NCBI GenBank assembly: GCA_001970955.1
Contig: MPUH01000068.1
Coordinates: 58,324 to 122,323, forward strand
Length of the DNA: 64,000 bases
DNA from: Stentor coeruleus
Lineage: Eukaryota > Ciliophora > Heterotrichea > Heterotrichida > Stentoridae
Reading direction: 5' to 3'
Below the pieces are notes generated by a model. The model ran no database searches. It was not told the origin of the DNA and was given only the letters and a program-made list of their open reading frames with translations. Below, piece by piece: positions 43,902-54,048 of the stretch; the first letter of the stretch is position 1; each line of letters opens with the position of its first letter. A program made the position numbers and the translations under genes.

Positions 43902-44966
43902 ATGAATGTTCTGTTTAAGTTAGCATGGAGTAAAATATACGTGAAATATCATCAAATTACTATGAAAATCTCAATTCTATATTGTTTTCATATTAAAATC
44001 TTGAATAAGTATAAATATTTTACAGGTTATAAAATCTTTTTGTGTTTTATATATAATCTTAATAATATAATTTACATTCAAATGTATTCAAATGAAAATT
44101 TACCCGCCTATATCGAAACTGTTAATAAAGAGTCCTTATTAATAATAATTTTCAGGCAGCTTCTATAATAATAATATTCAAATAGCTTCTATAATAATAA
44201 ACTTTTTTTTTTTAGGGTAAAGTTACTGATCTTTGAGTGTTTGGTTATGATTTAGATATTGATGAAGTTCTATGAAGTTTTTTCTCAGTCTACTATAGTT
44301 ATTTCTAGATATTATTTTACAGTTTTATTATTTTTTAAATTATTTTCTTGGTTTTACTAAAACATATTTTATTCTGTCTACGAACATTATGAAATCTTAT
44401 CTAATTCTTTTACTTTTTCTTTCATTGTTTTAGTTTACATAATTTTCTTACCTTTTCTGAATTCAACTATTTTACTTTTATGTTTGAATAATTTGTATGC
44501 TCTACTTTTTATGAAAAATAAAAGTTTAGATTTTAAATATATTTGACAGTGGCTTCGATATAATTGAATGCTACTATAAATTTTCAAAAAAAAATATATA
44601 ATTTAAAAAATTTTTAGTCTACCAATTGGCTATTCTTTCTTACATTTAAAGCCAGCCTATCTTTTTATAAATAATTTCAATTACCGAATTTTGAATAAAA
44701 AATTTCCATATCATTATTACTGATGATAAAAATGCATATTATTACTCTTATATATAATAAAAATTAGCTCCAAACAAAATTTATCTAAGTCACTAAAAGA
44801 AAATAATAGTTTATATCTATCTTAAACATTAACTTAAATAACCTTTGCATTCCAAGCCGTAAAAATCGCTTTCTAGCTTCCTTTATCATATCATATAAAT
44901 TAAATTTATCAAAAATGAATAAAATTTTTCCTATATAAGCAAAAAGATTACACAAGACATTAAAAT
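43902..44966. other. AT-rich spacer, nothing recognised
   Basis: A 94-codon ORF (43884-44168) overlaps the hairpin element's right repeat and has spacer-like composition, so it is not called. Confidence 0.45.
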
Positions 44967-46024
44967 ATGGAAGACAATGAATGCTTGTGTGATTTTTTAA
45001 AGGTTCAAGCTATTTTTCATATATTTTTAGCTGGTGACCCTTCATCAACACTTCAGATTGAAGGAATAATTTCTCACATAGGAAAAGATTGAATCCTAAA
45101 TCACCCTGCCAAGAGTTAAAAAGAATTAAAGATACTACAAATAATACTGATGAAATTCACTAAAAGACTATTTATCATGTAGCCAATAATTTTGAATAAT
45201 GAAATCACTTTATTAAATTAGAATTCATGCCTTAGCCTTATGTATTTTATAATGTTAGTGAAGAGAGAAGTGATTATTACTTATACTTTAATGTTGAAAT
45301 ATAGTATTTATACTTTAGATACTTCTATTGCAAGAAAAATCTTATAGAAATTGGTTTAAACATTAAAGTTAGTCCCGAAATATTACGGATGAAAATTTTC
45401 ATACGAAAATTGACTGCATAAACAAAAAATTAGAAATTAACGCTTTTTTCAGATTTCAACTTTTTTACCTGCGAAGGCATTTTATACTTTAATCTTGGTT
45501 TCTTATAGAAACAGCTTCCCAAAAATTATTATATGCAAAAATTTTATAACTTTTAATGATACTTGTTTTTTTTTTGGAGAGCTATTACCAGTTTAGCTCA
45601 AGCAAGCTTATATTTAGAAAAAATAAAAAAGTATAACGTGGACTATTTCGAATAAAGCAAATTATAGATGCTTAGATTTTTGCAAAGTGATACGTTTAAT
45701 AATTTACTGGAATCTTTGACTGGATTCGCTAGCGAAAATTCTATTTTTTTTTGAACTGGTAGACTTTATTATTATATATGGAGTTTTTCAGGGAGATCTC
45801 AAGGTAATCCTAATTTCAGAAGAAAGAATATAAAAGGAGCTATGAATGCATTTTAGTGTCAGTTAATGAATAATTTCTATTCAATCTTGAAACTGAGTTC
45901 CTTATTAAATGTTTTGGAGCTTTGGCACAAGAAATATTTGATTGGATTAAGAATATTAATAGGCTAGTAAGAAAAAAATTTGATCTTATTAGATAAAGTC
46001 ATATAAATAAATATTACTTAATGA
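44967..46024 (+). pseudogene. Coding-like stretch with many in-frame stops
   Basis: From ATG 44967, 44 codons (MEDNECLCDFLKVQ...) reach a TGA. From about 45122 another frame runs ~300 codons with about 17 stops but protein-like segments between them (SEERSDYYLYFNVE, LESLTGFASENS, RRKNIKGAMNAF). No family recognised. It may be a decayed gene, but AT-rich DNA can mimic this, so confidence is low. Confidence 0.25.
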
Positions 46025-46189
46025 TTATTAAATACTAGCTAAACATAATTTTTTAAAATATATTTTGAGAGTAAACTTATACTAAATGCAATGAAAATGA
46101 AAATATGCTATTGATATTAAGGAAAGTAATTTGTTTTATCAAAAACACTTTAAATGATGGATAAAGCAGATATTTAAATATATATATAT

Positions 46190-48355
46190 ATGGTTGAAGA
46201 AAGTGATGAAGTTAAAAGGCTTGCAAAGATAAACATTGAAGACTCACAAAAAATAAGACTCCCTGCTGATCCGAATTTACTAAAATTTTACGAACAGGAA
46301 GTGTCAATTTCATATATGAAACATATCTATTTTAGCAAATCAGGCAAAACGCTATCAGATGAATTTTATGGAAAACTTTTGATTTTTTATTTGAATCTCT
46401 TCTTGATGTGTTTATGCTACATGATATTTTCTATAATAGCATTTTACAGTAACAAAATGAGCAAAGATCATATGGCTTTCCATGTTGTATGGAATATAAG
46501 CCTGATTATTTTATCATTAGGTGCTTTACCTTTATTAAAGAACCCTGAGGTTTTTATAAAAATTATTAAACTGTTCTTTTCAGGTCTTAGCCTTTTAGTT
46601 TACACATACTTTGTTATCGGCAATCCACATGTGCTTAATTCCATAAATGGTACAGAATCATCAGAATACAGTTTACCTTTAAATATTGGCATAGTAGCAT
46701 ATTCTATTACTTTAAAGTATGTACTTTATAACAATTTCTTTTGCATACTAGTCTTAAGTATTTTTATGCTTTTTGAGTATATAGCAGCTACCCTTTCAAG
46801 CTCAAATGCTTATAATCTAGAAAACATAAATGACTTTTTTATAATCTTTATTTTTATTGTCCTACAAGTTATTGATACTCAACACTCAGAATACAAACTA
46901 AAAAACGACTTCTGGCAAGATCACCGTAATGAGAATTCCTATAGAACCAGTCTGACAATTTACAACGAAGACACTGAAGGAGGTTTCCACACAGAAACTG
47001 AAATTCTAATTCAAGCATGCAACAAAATCATAAAAACCCTTAAATATGCTTGTACAGTCATAATTTTCAAAGATATAAAAGATAGTTTAAAACTAGCTCA
47101 AGCTGAATTAGAACATGTCAAGCATCAAATAGCTCGTGCTGGTTATTTAAAAGAAGTAAAAATTGAGCCACGCCCCGATATGGATCCAGAAGATAAAGAG
47201 TTTATATCTCAGAATTGCCTCGATATTTCATATGCAACTCCTGCTGAAAAATCTGTTTTATCTGATGCTAAACTTTTTGAAATAAAAGATCGCTTAGAAA
47301 ATTTCCCTTTTAGTCATTATGGAATAGACAAACTAGAAAGTGTTTTGTCACAATTGGGGAGAAATTGGAGTTTTGATATATGGTTTGTTTATAATAGTAC
47401 AGGACATAGTGTGTCGATTATTGGCAAATATTTGTTTGAAAAGTGGCAGATTAATGGGTTTTTGAATGTGGGAGCTGAGTGTGTGGATAATTTTTTTATG
47501 AAACTTGAAAAGGGATATAATAAGAATCCTTATCATAATGCGTGTCATGCAGCTGATGTTTTACATACCCAGATGTTTTTTATTTTACAAAGTGATATTA
47601 TAAAATCTTTAACAGAGATTGATATTGTTGCTTCTATTATTTCTGCACTTGGACATGATGTTGGACACCCAGCTTTGACTAATAGGTTTTTGGTAAATAA
47701 CAGAGATAAAATTGCTATAAGATATAATGATGCGTCTGTGCTTGAGAGCATGCATACAGCCAAAACCTTCAAACTTCTAAGCATCCAAGACTCCAACATT
47801 TTCAAAAACCTTTCCACCGAAGACTGGATAAGAACCCGTAAAATAATCATCGAAATGATACTAGAAACTGACATGTCTAGGCACTTCGAAATCCTAGGTA
47901 AATTCAGAACTCGTGCTCAAACTTTATCTAACTTCGATATCTCTATTTTTGAAGACAAATGTCAAATCTTAGGAATGTCTTTAAAATGCGCAGACATTGG
48001 CCACAGCGCAAAAGATTATGACTTACACGAAAAATGGAGCATTTTAGTCTGTGAGGAATTTTTTCATCAAGGGGATTTAGAAAAAGCTCGTGGACAATCA
48101 GTATCGATGTACTGTGATCGTGATACAACCGATATTCCAAAAAGTCAAGCTGGGTTTATAAAAAACATTTGCCTTCCTCTTTATGAAATCTGGGCTTTAT
48201 ATCTTAAAAGTGAAACAATTGAAAGGTTTGTCTTGTTCCAGTTACAAAAAAATCTCGAGTTCTGGAATCTCAAGAAAAAACGTCGTGCAACAGTGAAAAC
48301 TAACAAACTTCAAGTAAAATCCGAGTTCCTTAAACGTATTCAATCAAGCAAATAA
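46190..48355 (+). CDS. Membrane-bound 3',5'-cyclic nucleotide phosphodiesterase (class I)
   Basis: 721 aa. The N-terminal ~240 residues hold about six membrane spans. The C-terminal catalytic HD domain (about 380-690) has YHNACHAADVLHT (His449), GHDVGHPALTN (His489-Asp490) and KCADIGH (Asp602), the metal-binding residues of class I PDEs. It hydrolyses cAMP and/or cGMP, but the residues setting specificity cannot be judged here. Membrane-spanning PDEs are common in ciliates and suit local cAMP/cGMP control of cilia. Convergent with the START gene, 14 bp apart. No introns. Confidence 0.93.
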   Translation: MVEESDEVKRLAKINIEDSQKIRLPADPNLLKFYEQEVSISYMKHIYFSKSGKTLSDEFYGKLLIFYLNLFLMCLCYMIFSIIAFYSNKMSKDHMAFHVVWNISLIILSLGALPLLKNPEVFIKIIKLFFSGLSLLVYTYFVIGNPHVLNSINGTESSEYSLPLNIGIVAYSITLKYVLYNNFFCILVLSIFMLFEYIAATLSSSNAYNLENINDFFIIFIFIVLQVIDTQHSEYKLKNDFWQDHRNENSYRTSLTIYNEDTEGGFHTETEILIQACNKIIKTLKYACTVIIFKDIKDSLKLAQAELEHVKHQIARAGYLKEVKIEPRPDMDPEDKEFISQNCLDISYATPAEKSVLSDAKLFEIKDRLENFPFSHYGIDKLESVLSQLGRNWSFDIWFVYNSTGHSVSIIGKYLFEKWQINGFLNVGAECVDNFFMKLEKGYNKNPYHNACHAADVLHTQMFFILQSDIIKSLTEIDIVASIISALGHDVGHPALTNRFLVNNRDKIAIRYNDASVLESMHTAKTFKLLSIQDSNIFKNLSTEDWIRTRKIIIEMILETDMSRHFEILGKFRTRAQTLSNFDISIFEDKCQILGMSLKCADIGHSAKDYDLHEKWSILVCEEFFHQGDLEKARGQSVSMYCDRDTTDIPKSQAGFIKNICLPLYEIWALYLKSETIERFVLFQLQKNLEFWNLKKKRRATVKTNKLQVKSEFLKRIQSSK

Positions 48356-48369
48356 CTAATTATAAAAGT

Positions 48370-49161
48370 CTAAGTTTCTGATTTTCTGCATATTTCTGCC
48401 TTTATAGCTTTTTCTACTGAAGCTATGAACTTTGGTAAAGATGAAGCTGCAACTGTTTTCATCATGTTCTTAGGTAGATTCCCCCCTGCATCTCCAATTG
48501 AAAAGCCTACAACTCTGCATCCTCCATTTTCTTGAGGCTCGATATAGAAGCCTGCTGTTTCAACATAAGCTCTTACTGTACCTTCACTTTCTGGATAATC
48601 TTCATGTTCACACGACGTACTTATGTATGCAATTCCTTTATGTGCTCGCATGATTCTATTAACCACAACTGCATCTCGTGATGAGATTATTAAAAACTTT
48701 TTGTATTTTATATAGAAAACTGATGTTTCTTCTGGTAATGATATGACCAGTTCAATTTTTTCAATGTTTTCATCCCACATTTTGCGGTTTTTAACATCTT
48801 TTAGAAGATCTATAAACTGCTCAGCTGTACATTTGAGGAAATACTCAGATTTTAACGTGTACCCATTTTCGCAGTCTTTGGTTAAAACCCGGATTTTGTC
48901 TTTTTTAAACAGTTCGTTAAATCCTTCTTCTTCGAATTGACAACGAATGTGTGATAAAAACTCGATACTGGCATTTTCTATGAGTTTGAATAGATGGGAT
49001 TGCATTGGATGATTTTCTTCTACACGGGAATCAAGTGATTCTTCTGTTAACGTTTGAGTTGAAGATGTGAATTCAGATTTTGTTGTTTCTATTAGAGGGA
49101 TTGAAGAGTCTTCTTCAACTTGGAAACATTGGGTGCAGAGTTTTGAGACTTGGACGCCCAT
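48370..49161 (-). CDS. START-domain lipid-binding protein with N-myristoylation-type N-terminus
   Basis: 263 aa. Residues about 60-255 form a START domain (KDVKNRKMWDENIEKIELV, FYIKYKKFLIISSRDAVVV, EGTVRAYVETAGFYIEP, then SIGDAGGNLPKNMM and the C-terminal amphipathic helix). START domains bind a single lipid or sterol in a pocket. The N-terminus MGVQVSKLCTQC has Gly2 and Ser6 for myristoylation and two Cys suited to palmitoylation, so membrane tethering is predicted. Ligand unknown. ATAA-ATG start context, stop TAG. Confidence 0.88.
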   Translation of the reverse strand: MGVQVSKLCTQCFQVEEDSSIPLIETTKSEFTSSTQTLTEESLDSRVEENHPMQSHLFKLIENASIEFLSHIRCQFEEEGFNELFKKDKIRVLTKDCENGYTLKSEYFLKCTAEQFIDLLKDVKNRKMWDENIEKIELVISLPEETSVFYIKYKKFLIISSRDAVVVNRIMRAHKGIAYISTSCEHEDYPESEGTVRAYVETAGFYIEPQENGGCRVVGFSIGDAGGNLPKNMMKTVAASSLPKFIASVEKAIKAEICRKSET

Positions 49162-49775
49162 TTATTTGCGAAATTTGATAGGATTTGGGAGAGTTTTATT
49201 GTGATTGAAAATGCTGGTTTTTATATAGCAGTGGGCTTGTTTGATTGAAAATGCTGGTTTTTATATAGCAGTGGGCTTGTTTGATAGAATTTTTAGAGTG
49301 AGTTAAGTGTTGAGATTGTTTGAATAAAGACAAAGGAGAACATATTTTGATGGAAGATTTTAAAGAGGAAAAGGGATTTTGAAATTATAGGAAAAGTTCA
49401 AGATTTGTGTGAAAAAAGGTTTTTATGTTGTTGATAAAGGTATTTGGGTTGGGTTTGAAAGAATAAAGTTAAGATATAGGGGTTTTATATGAATTAAGAG
49501 AATGGTTTGATAATAGTTAGGCAATTAGTATGATTGTTATTTACAAATGATGAAAAATTAATATAACTGAAAGCAACATTTTTCAATTTAGAGATACAAA
49601 AATCAACACTTTTCAAAAATTCATCTCTGAATGACAAAATTCATCTCTCTTAGATTCTAAAATATTCACATAATCTTTCAAATTCAATCATAAATCTTAT
49701 TTTTCATCATAACTTTATCCTATAACTTTTAAATCAATTCTAAAAAAAAATAAGCATACAACCACTGCCCATAAC
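49162..49775. other. Spacer with 40-bp tandem duplication
   Basis: A 40-bp unit is present twice at 49203-49284, just upstream of the START gene start, so it may touch its promoter. Otherwise nothing recognised. Confidence 0.6.
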
Positions 49776-50168
49776 TTATTCTTTCTTATCACAAGTTTCA
49801 CTACTTTCATCAATAATCTTTCTTAGTGGACTAGACATTTTAAAATCTTCCGACTCCCTTCCTTCTCTTACACCAGTATCTGAAAGTCTATGCCTTGTAA
49901 ATTTTTTCGTATAATTTTTATCAAGCATTTTATCTTTAGATGATTCTTTCTGTTGAGTCCTAATAACTTGTAGCTTGATTTTTTTGGTAAGCGCTAAGTA
50001 ATCAGCATTGATTTTTTCAAACTGTTTTCTTGTTTCTATTACTGATTTATTATACTTTTTTGGTGAAACCTCTTGAATTATGATATGCTTTTTGTATATC
50101 CTTTGGATATTTTCTTGGTGCCGTTTAGAGAGATTGTAAAGCTGGTCATCAATATCTAGTTTTTTCAT
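49776..50168 (-). CDS. Small charged protein, 130 aa, unrecognised
   Basis: MKKLDIDDQLYNLSKRHQEN... Very rich in Lys, Arg, Glu and Ser. Helical N-terminal two-thirds and a Ser-rich C-terminus (MSSPLRKIIDESSE). No known domain. Start context TATAATG. Confidence 0.55.
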   Translation of the reverse strand: MKKLDIDDQLYNLSKRHQENIQRIYKKHIIIQEVSPKKYNKSVIETRKQFEKINADYLALTKKIKLQVIRTQQKESSKDKMLDKNYTKKFTRHRLSDTGVREGRESEDFKMSSPLRKIIDESSETCDKKE

Positions 50169-50575
50169 TATATAAATGTTGATTTTACTATTCTTAGATG
50201 TTTATTGAAAGATGATTTTTATGGGTGTTTTGATTATTTTATGGTGATGATTCATGTTGGATTTTGTGTAGTAAAAGCAAATTTTAGGTTAAGCAGTTAG
50301 ATTTATTTTGGCATAAATGCAATTGAAACTTAATAAAATTGTTAGCTAAATTAACTAGAGATGTATTTGTTAAACTATGCTTATTAAAATATTAAATACA
50401 ATTCTATCATATAAACTCAATAAATTATAAAACACCAAACTTTTAATATACATTTATTTTAACTATTGTAGAGCATGCATTTATTTCTAGAGCCGAATGT
50501 AATCATTCAAATAAAGCCTTAAAGTATCTTTTAAGAACCTAAATATCATCAATTAGAAAATATAGCTAAACTGAT
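50169..50575. other. AT-rich spacer, nothing recognised
   Basis: Between two same-strand genes. Should contain the promoter of the 130-aa gene and the 3' end of TAF10. Confidence 0.5.
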
Positions 50576-50914
50576 TTACTTATGTTCCGATCCAAGAGGT
50601 TTATCAGCATAAAATATTGGCTTATCAACTTTCACCCCAAGAACTTCAAGTGCTCCAGCAAGATCGCGCATATTCAAACTAAGCTTTTGATCTTTGCCTT
50701 TATTATTCAAAGTTGCCACAGGCTTTCCAGGAATTACATCAAGAACTTCATTCAAAGTGTTTGTCAAGAAATTTTGCACTGCAATTGCAACAACTTTACT
50801 ACAGATAGGATCTGATGAAAAACAACCTTTGGTTTCTAATACTTTAGCAACATATTCTGGAGGAATTATAGTTTTTGAGCTCTCAACCTTGTCTATTAGC
50901 GGTAAAAGGTCCAT
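50576..50914 (-). CDS. TAF10: TFIID/SAGA subunit TAF10-like
   Basis: 112 aa, essentially a lone TAF10 histone fold. TIIPPEYVAKVLETKGCFSS matches the TAF10 pattern (T-I-P-x-x-V/Y..YL...G), then VVAIAVQNFLTNTLNEVLD (alpha-2) and LNMRDLAGALEVLGVKVDKP with FYAD (alpha-3 and the typical 'L-x-x-x-DL-x-x-AL-x-x-x-G-I-x-V-x-K-P' end). TAF10 pairs with TAF3/TAF8 or the SAGA homologue in transcription initiation complexes. The long N-terminal extension of animal TAF10 is absent. Confidence 0.75.
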   Translation of the reverse strand: MDLLPLIDKVESSKTIIPPEYVAKVLETKGCFSSDPICSKVVAIAVQNFLTNTLNEVLDVIPGKPVATLNNKGKDQKLSLNMRDLAGALEVLGVKVDKPIFYADKPLGSEHK

Positions 50915-51360
50915 TTATCATAGGATTTACTATAGAATTAGATATAGTAAATCTATAATAAAATAATCAAAACATTGGTAATCAGGTTTTATAAAAGATA
51001 TGATCTGAGTATAATAAAATAAAGTGAGTGCATTTCTAATAAAATTAAATGCGAGACATTGAAAACAGTTAATTAATTAGTTAGTTAGAAAATATATCGT
51101 TCACAGTCGTGAATTATCTCTGTATTAATTAATTTTCAAATGTTTTCTCCTATTTTCATTTTTTCGAAGTATTTTTTTATGCTATCTACCTTCCTTTTTT
51201 TTTTTTTGCTTTTTTCTCTTATACATTTTTCAAACTTTTTACCGTTTAGTACTATTTCTACTAAAGTAAGTTTGTAGTAGATGTCTATTATTTGTTTTTT
51301 TAAATTTTCTCTGAAAACAGTTAATTAATTTGTTTTTAGGATGAAATTTTTAATACTAAT
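50915..51360. other. AT-rich spacer with repeated TTAATTAATT/poly-T tracts
   Basis: The phrase GAAAACAGTTAATTAATT occurs at about 51061 and 51315. No gene seen. Confidence 0.45.
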
Positions 51361-51963
51361 ATGGTTAGCAAACATTTAATATTCTTTTCTACTGGAAATC
51401 TTCAAATCATTTTTTTTTTAATTCTAAAATAACTAGTCTTCATTTAGCTCGGTTTTCTATGCTTAGCCACCCTGCACTCTGAATTAAAGCCTTTTATGCA
51501 GGTAAATATCTTGATTCCACTACATACAAAATGCAAGGTATAAGCAAGGTCGAAAACTCTAACAGGGCTTATTAATGCTGAATTTTTTGATGGCAATCAC
51601 TGCGATCTCTAAGAAAAAAAAGTTTACTTTGAGCAAGAGATACTTTGCTCTCCTGTACCATGCTTAGTATTGTGCATGTATTTATAAGTAGGGCGGCGAA
51701 AGAAATACAGACCAATGAAAGATGCTGGAAAATTATCACAGCTAATCTTCCAGTTGATGATTGTAGAATAATTTTATACTTTAATATAAGGATGCAATAA
51801 AAAGAAAATCGAAGGTTCAGAAAATGAACTTGAAAATATAAAGAACAAAAGAGTCAAAAATAAAATCATACTGATAATCGATGAAGAAAAATTAGTTTAA
51901 TTATTCTATAAAATAACTATATTATTAAACTAACAACAACAACAACAACCTAATCCAAGCTGA
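51361..51963 (+). pseudogene. Coding-like frame open except for TAA/TAG, ends in TGA
   Basis: From ATG 51361 one frame runs 200 codons to a TGA at 51961-51963 with nine TAA/TAG but no TGA. It includes protein-like pieces (LHSELKPFMQVNILIPLHTK, INAEFFDGNHCDL, GSENELENIKNKRVKN) and locally raised GC. Other frames here also contain readable pieces, so the true frame is uncertain. Its end overlaps the PP2C 3' end on the opposite strand. Either a decayed gene or a frame from a source reading UAR as Gln. Confidence 0.3.
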
Positions 51964-53236
51964 AAAACACACAAACAGCTGTTATATCATCTACCATAAC
52001 ATCTTCCTAAATAAAAATCACATTTCTCCACTGATATTCAGCTGAGCTTACCAAAGTTTGGCAAGCTGCATTAGGATTTCCACTTCTCCAATGAGGGACA
52101 ACAAGTTTAACAATTTCTTCATTACTCAAAAACTCAAATACCCCATCAGAGCCTATGACCAAAAATTTATCCTGGCCAGTCAAATCATATTCAAGTATCT
52201 CAGGTTCTGAACTTACACCAACACTAGCTGCAACAGAATCGCCTAATGATCTTGACATTGCTAAACCAGGAGTATTTTGATCTTTAAGCCAAACTCTAGC
52301 AGGACCAAGTGGATTTCCTTCTTCATCTGTATATGAAAAAACTCTACCACCACATCTGGCAATTCTTGCTGCTTCTTCTTCTAAATCTGGTTTATGATCT
52401 CGGGAAAGTGAAACTGAAACCCAGTTTTTACCTGAACTAGTTTTAGAATCTATGTCGTTTACTTGGTTACCTATTATTGCTCTTGAGTCTCCTATGTTGG
52501 CACAGAATAATTTTTTACCTTTTATGATGACTAGGTTTAGAGTACTTCCGCTAAAACTTGTGTCGATTAGTGTTGGTAGCTCTTCTTTTATTATGGATAT
52601 TGCATTTCGCAAACTGGAACGCACGTCGCGGATTGATTTTGAAAGTAATACTGGAAGACGACTTTTTATATAATTTGACACTTTGTGACCAAGAACTCCA
52701 TGGCCATCAAAAACACCAAAAATGCTCATTTCTCTATCATAAACTTCCAAAAAAGCATCTTGGTTTTCTTTTTGTGGAAAGTCAGGTATAAACCCAGTCT
52801 GAGTTGCACTAGCATATTTAAAAACCACATTAGGCATAGGGTTTACCGATGATTTCCTCACATGACTAAGTTCTCCAGACATCATCTTTATAGGATGCGT
52901 GCCTAAAGAAAGTCCTCTATGTCTTTTAGAAGCAATGCTTTTAGGTGTTGAACTATGCTGAGTAGGTAATAAACTATTATCCGTAGTCTTTGGAGCTTTA
53001 GAAGATTTATTCGTTCTTTTTAAAAAATGCCCAAGTATTATCGTCTTAGCATTGACCGGTCCTTTGAAGTTACTTCTTTTTGGTGAACTGTATCCAACTG
53101 CGTATATTTTTTCCGCAAGAAGTTTCTGTTTTTGTACCTGCGAGTTGACTTGAATATAAGAAATTGGGTGGTTTTTTGTATTAGAATTTTGCTTACTTTG
53201 AGCTTTTTCTCCTTTTTCCACATTCTTTATGTTCAT
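51950..53236 (-). CDS. PP2C-family protein phosphatase (PPM)
   Basis: About 423 aa after removing a 15-nt intron (52007-52021), which supplies the last strand: WRNEDVMVDDITAVCVFF. Without it the domain appears cut short. N-terminal ~140 residues are basic and disordered. Catalytic domain: PQKENQDAF, FGVFDGHG (Asp177-Gly178), SGSTLNLVIIKG, NIGDSRAII, LSRDHKPDLEEEAARI, GLAMSRSLGD, LVIGSDGVFEFL and the final DDIT, giving the metal-binding Asp set of PP2C. Mg2+/Mn2+-dependent Ser/Thr phosphatase. Substrate unknown. Start context ATAA-ATG, stop TAG at 51950-51952. Confidence 0.95.
52007..52021 (-). other. 15-nt intron in PP2C with GTG 5' end
   Basis: Sense strand GTGATTTTTATTTAG. Third base is G where the other introns have A. 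Removal restores the conserved DDIT motif. Confidence 0.9.
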
Positions 53237-53616
53237 TTATACCTAGCATTATTTAATAATAAACTTCAACAGTTTTATAGTGATTTGAATATGGATTTGT
53301 AATTGTTAGCTGAGTTTTACTATTAAGAATTTTATTATTGTGTGAAGTTGCTGATCTTGTGCTTTATCCCTAAAAAAATTTTATAGGAATTAGGAAATTT
53401 TAAAATTTTAGTAGTTCTCAGGTCAGTTCCACGATGCTTTCGTAGTTTACTTTCATGCATTTTGCTTTCGTCTATTGATACTTTAGGTTTTTTATAGTTT
53501 TATTAAGGTATGCATATAAAACAGATGCTTTAAGATATGATTTTATGATTATTTTATGATATTTTTTTATTTACGATGAAATTTTTCATTTTTTTGTTTT
53601 AAAATTCAATCGGACT
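53237..53616. other. AT-rich spacer upstream of PP2C
   Basis: Upstream region of the PP2C gene, T-rich on the plus strand. No motif recognised. Confidence 0.4.
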
Positions 53617-54013
53617 TCAATCCTATTAGGCAAGATTTTAATTTTATGTATTTCTTTTGCTTCTTATTGCAAAAAAATCTTGAAGTCGTGCCACTCTGCT
53701 ATCAGAATCTATTTCTTTATGGTACTATCTTCTAAAATTATCAGTTTCCATTGTTAAAATCTTAACTTTTTCTTCTAATCAATCATTTTTGCTATTATGC
53801 TCTTATAATCTTTCATTTCTTCGCTGCATTACTCGATTTCATGGTATTACTTATCATTTAGCTTTGATAGCTCTATATAATTTTTTTTCTAAATGCATTG
53901 ACCTCATTTTCTATTTGAGAGATTGTTTTAACCCTTCCTTGTTGATTTAGGGTGATTTATCGATATCTTTTTTACTTCAGCTTTTCCATTATCGGGCTAA
54001 GATTGAATTCATC
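53617..54013 (-). pseudogene. Coiled-coil coding remnant with TAA/TAG in place of sense codons
   Basis: On the minus strand three overlapping frames join at an A-run and one further shift into a convincing coiled-coil sequence: PIMEKLK*KRYR*ITLNQQ, RVKTISQIENEVNAFRKKI, ELSKLNDK*YHEIE*CSEE, LEEKVKILTMETDNFRR*YH, KEIDSDSRVARLQDFFAIRS, ending in TGA at 53617-53619. Every interruption in these pieces is TAA or TAG at a place where Gln would fit. No family name can be given. Probably a decayed gene. Confidence 0.45.
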
Positions 54014-54048
54014 ATGATGCTAGATGCTTCTATTATAATATATCCATA

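Noticed and set aside
43884-44168. 94-codon ORF overlapping the right direct repeat
   Set aside because: Spacer composition (I/N/Y/K/F), overlaps the repeat element, no domain.
51932-51949. (CAA)n microsatellite as a functional element
   Set aside because: Six simple trinucleotide units just past the PP2C stop; unremarkable on its own.
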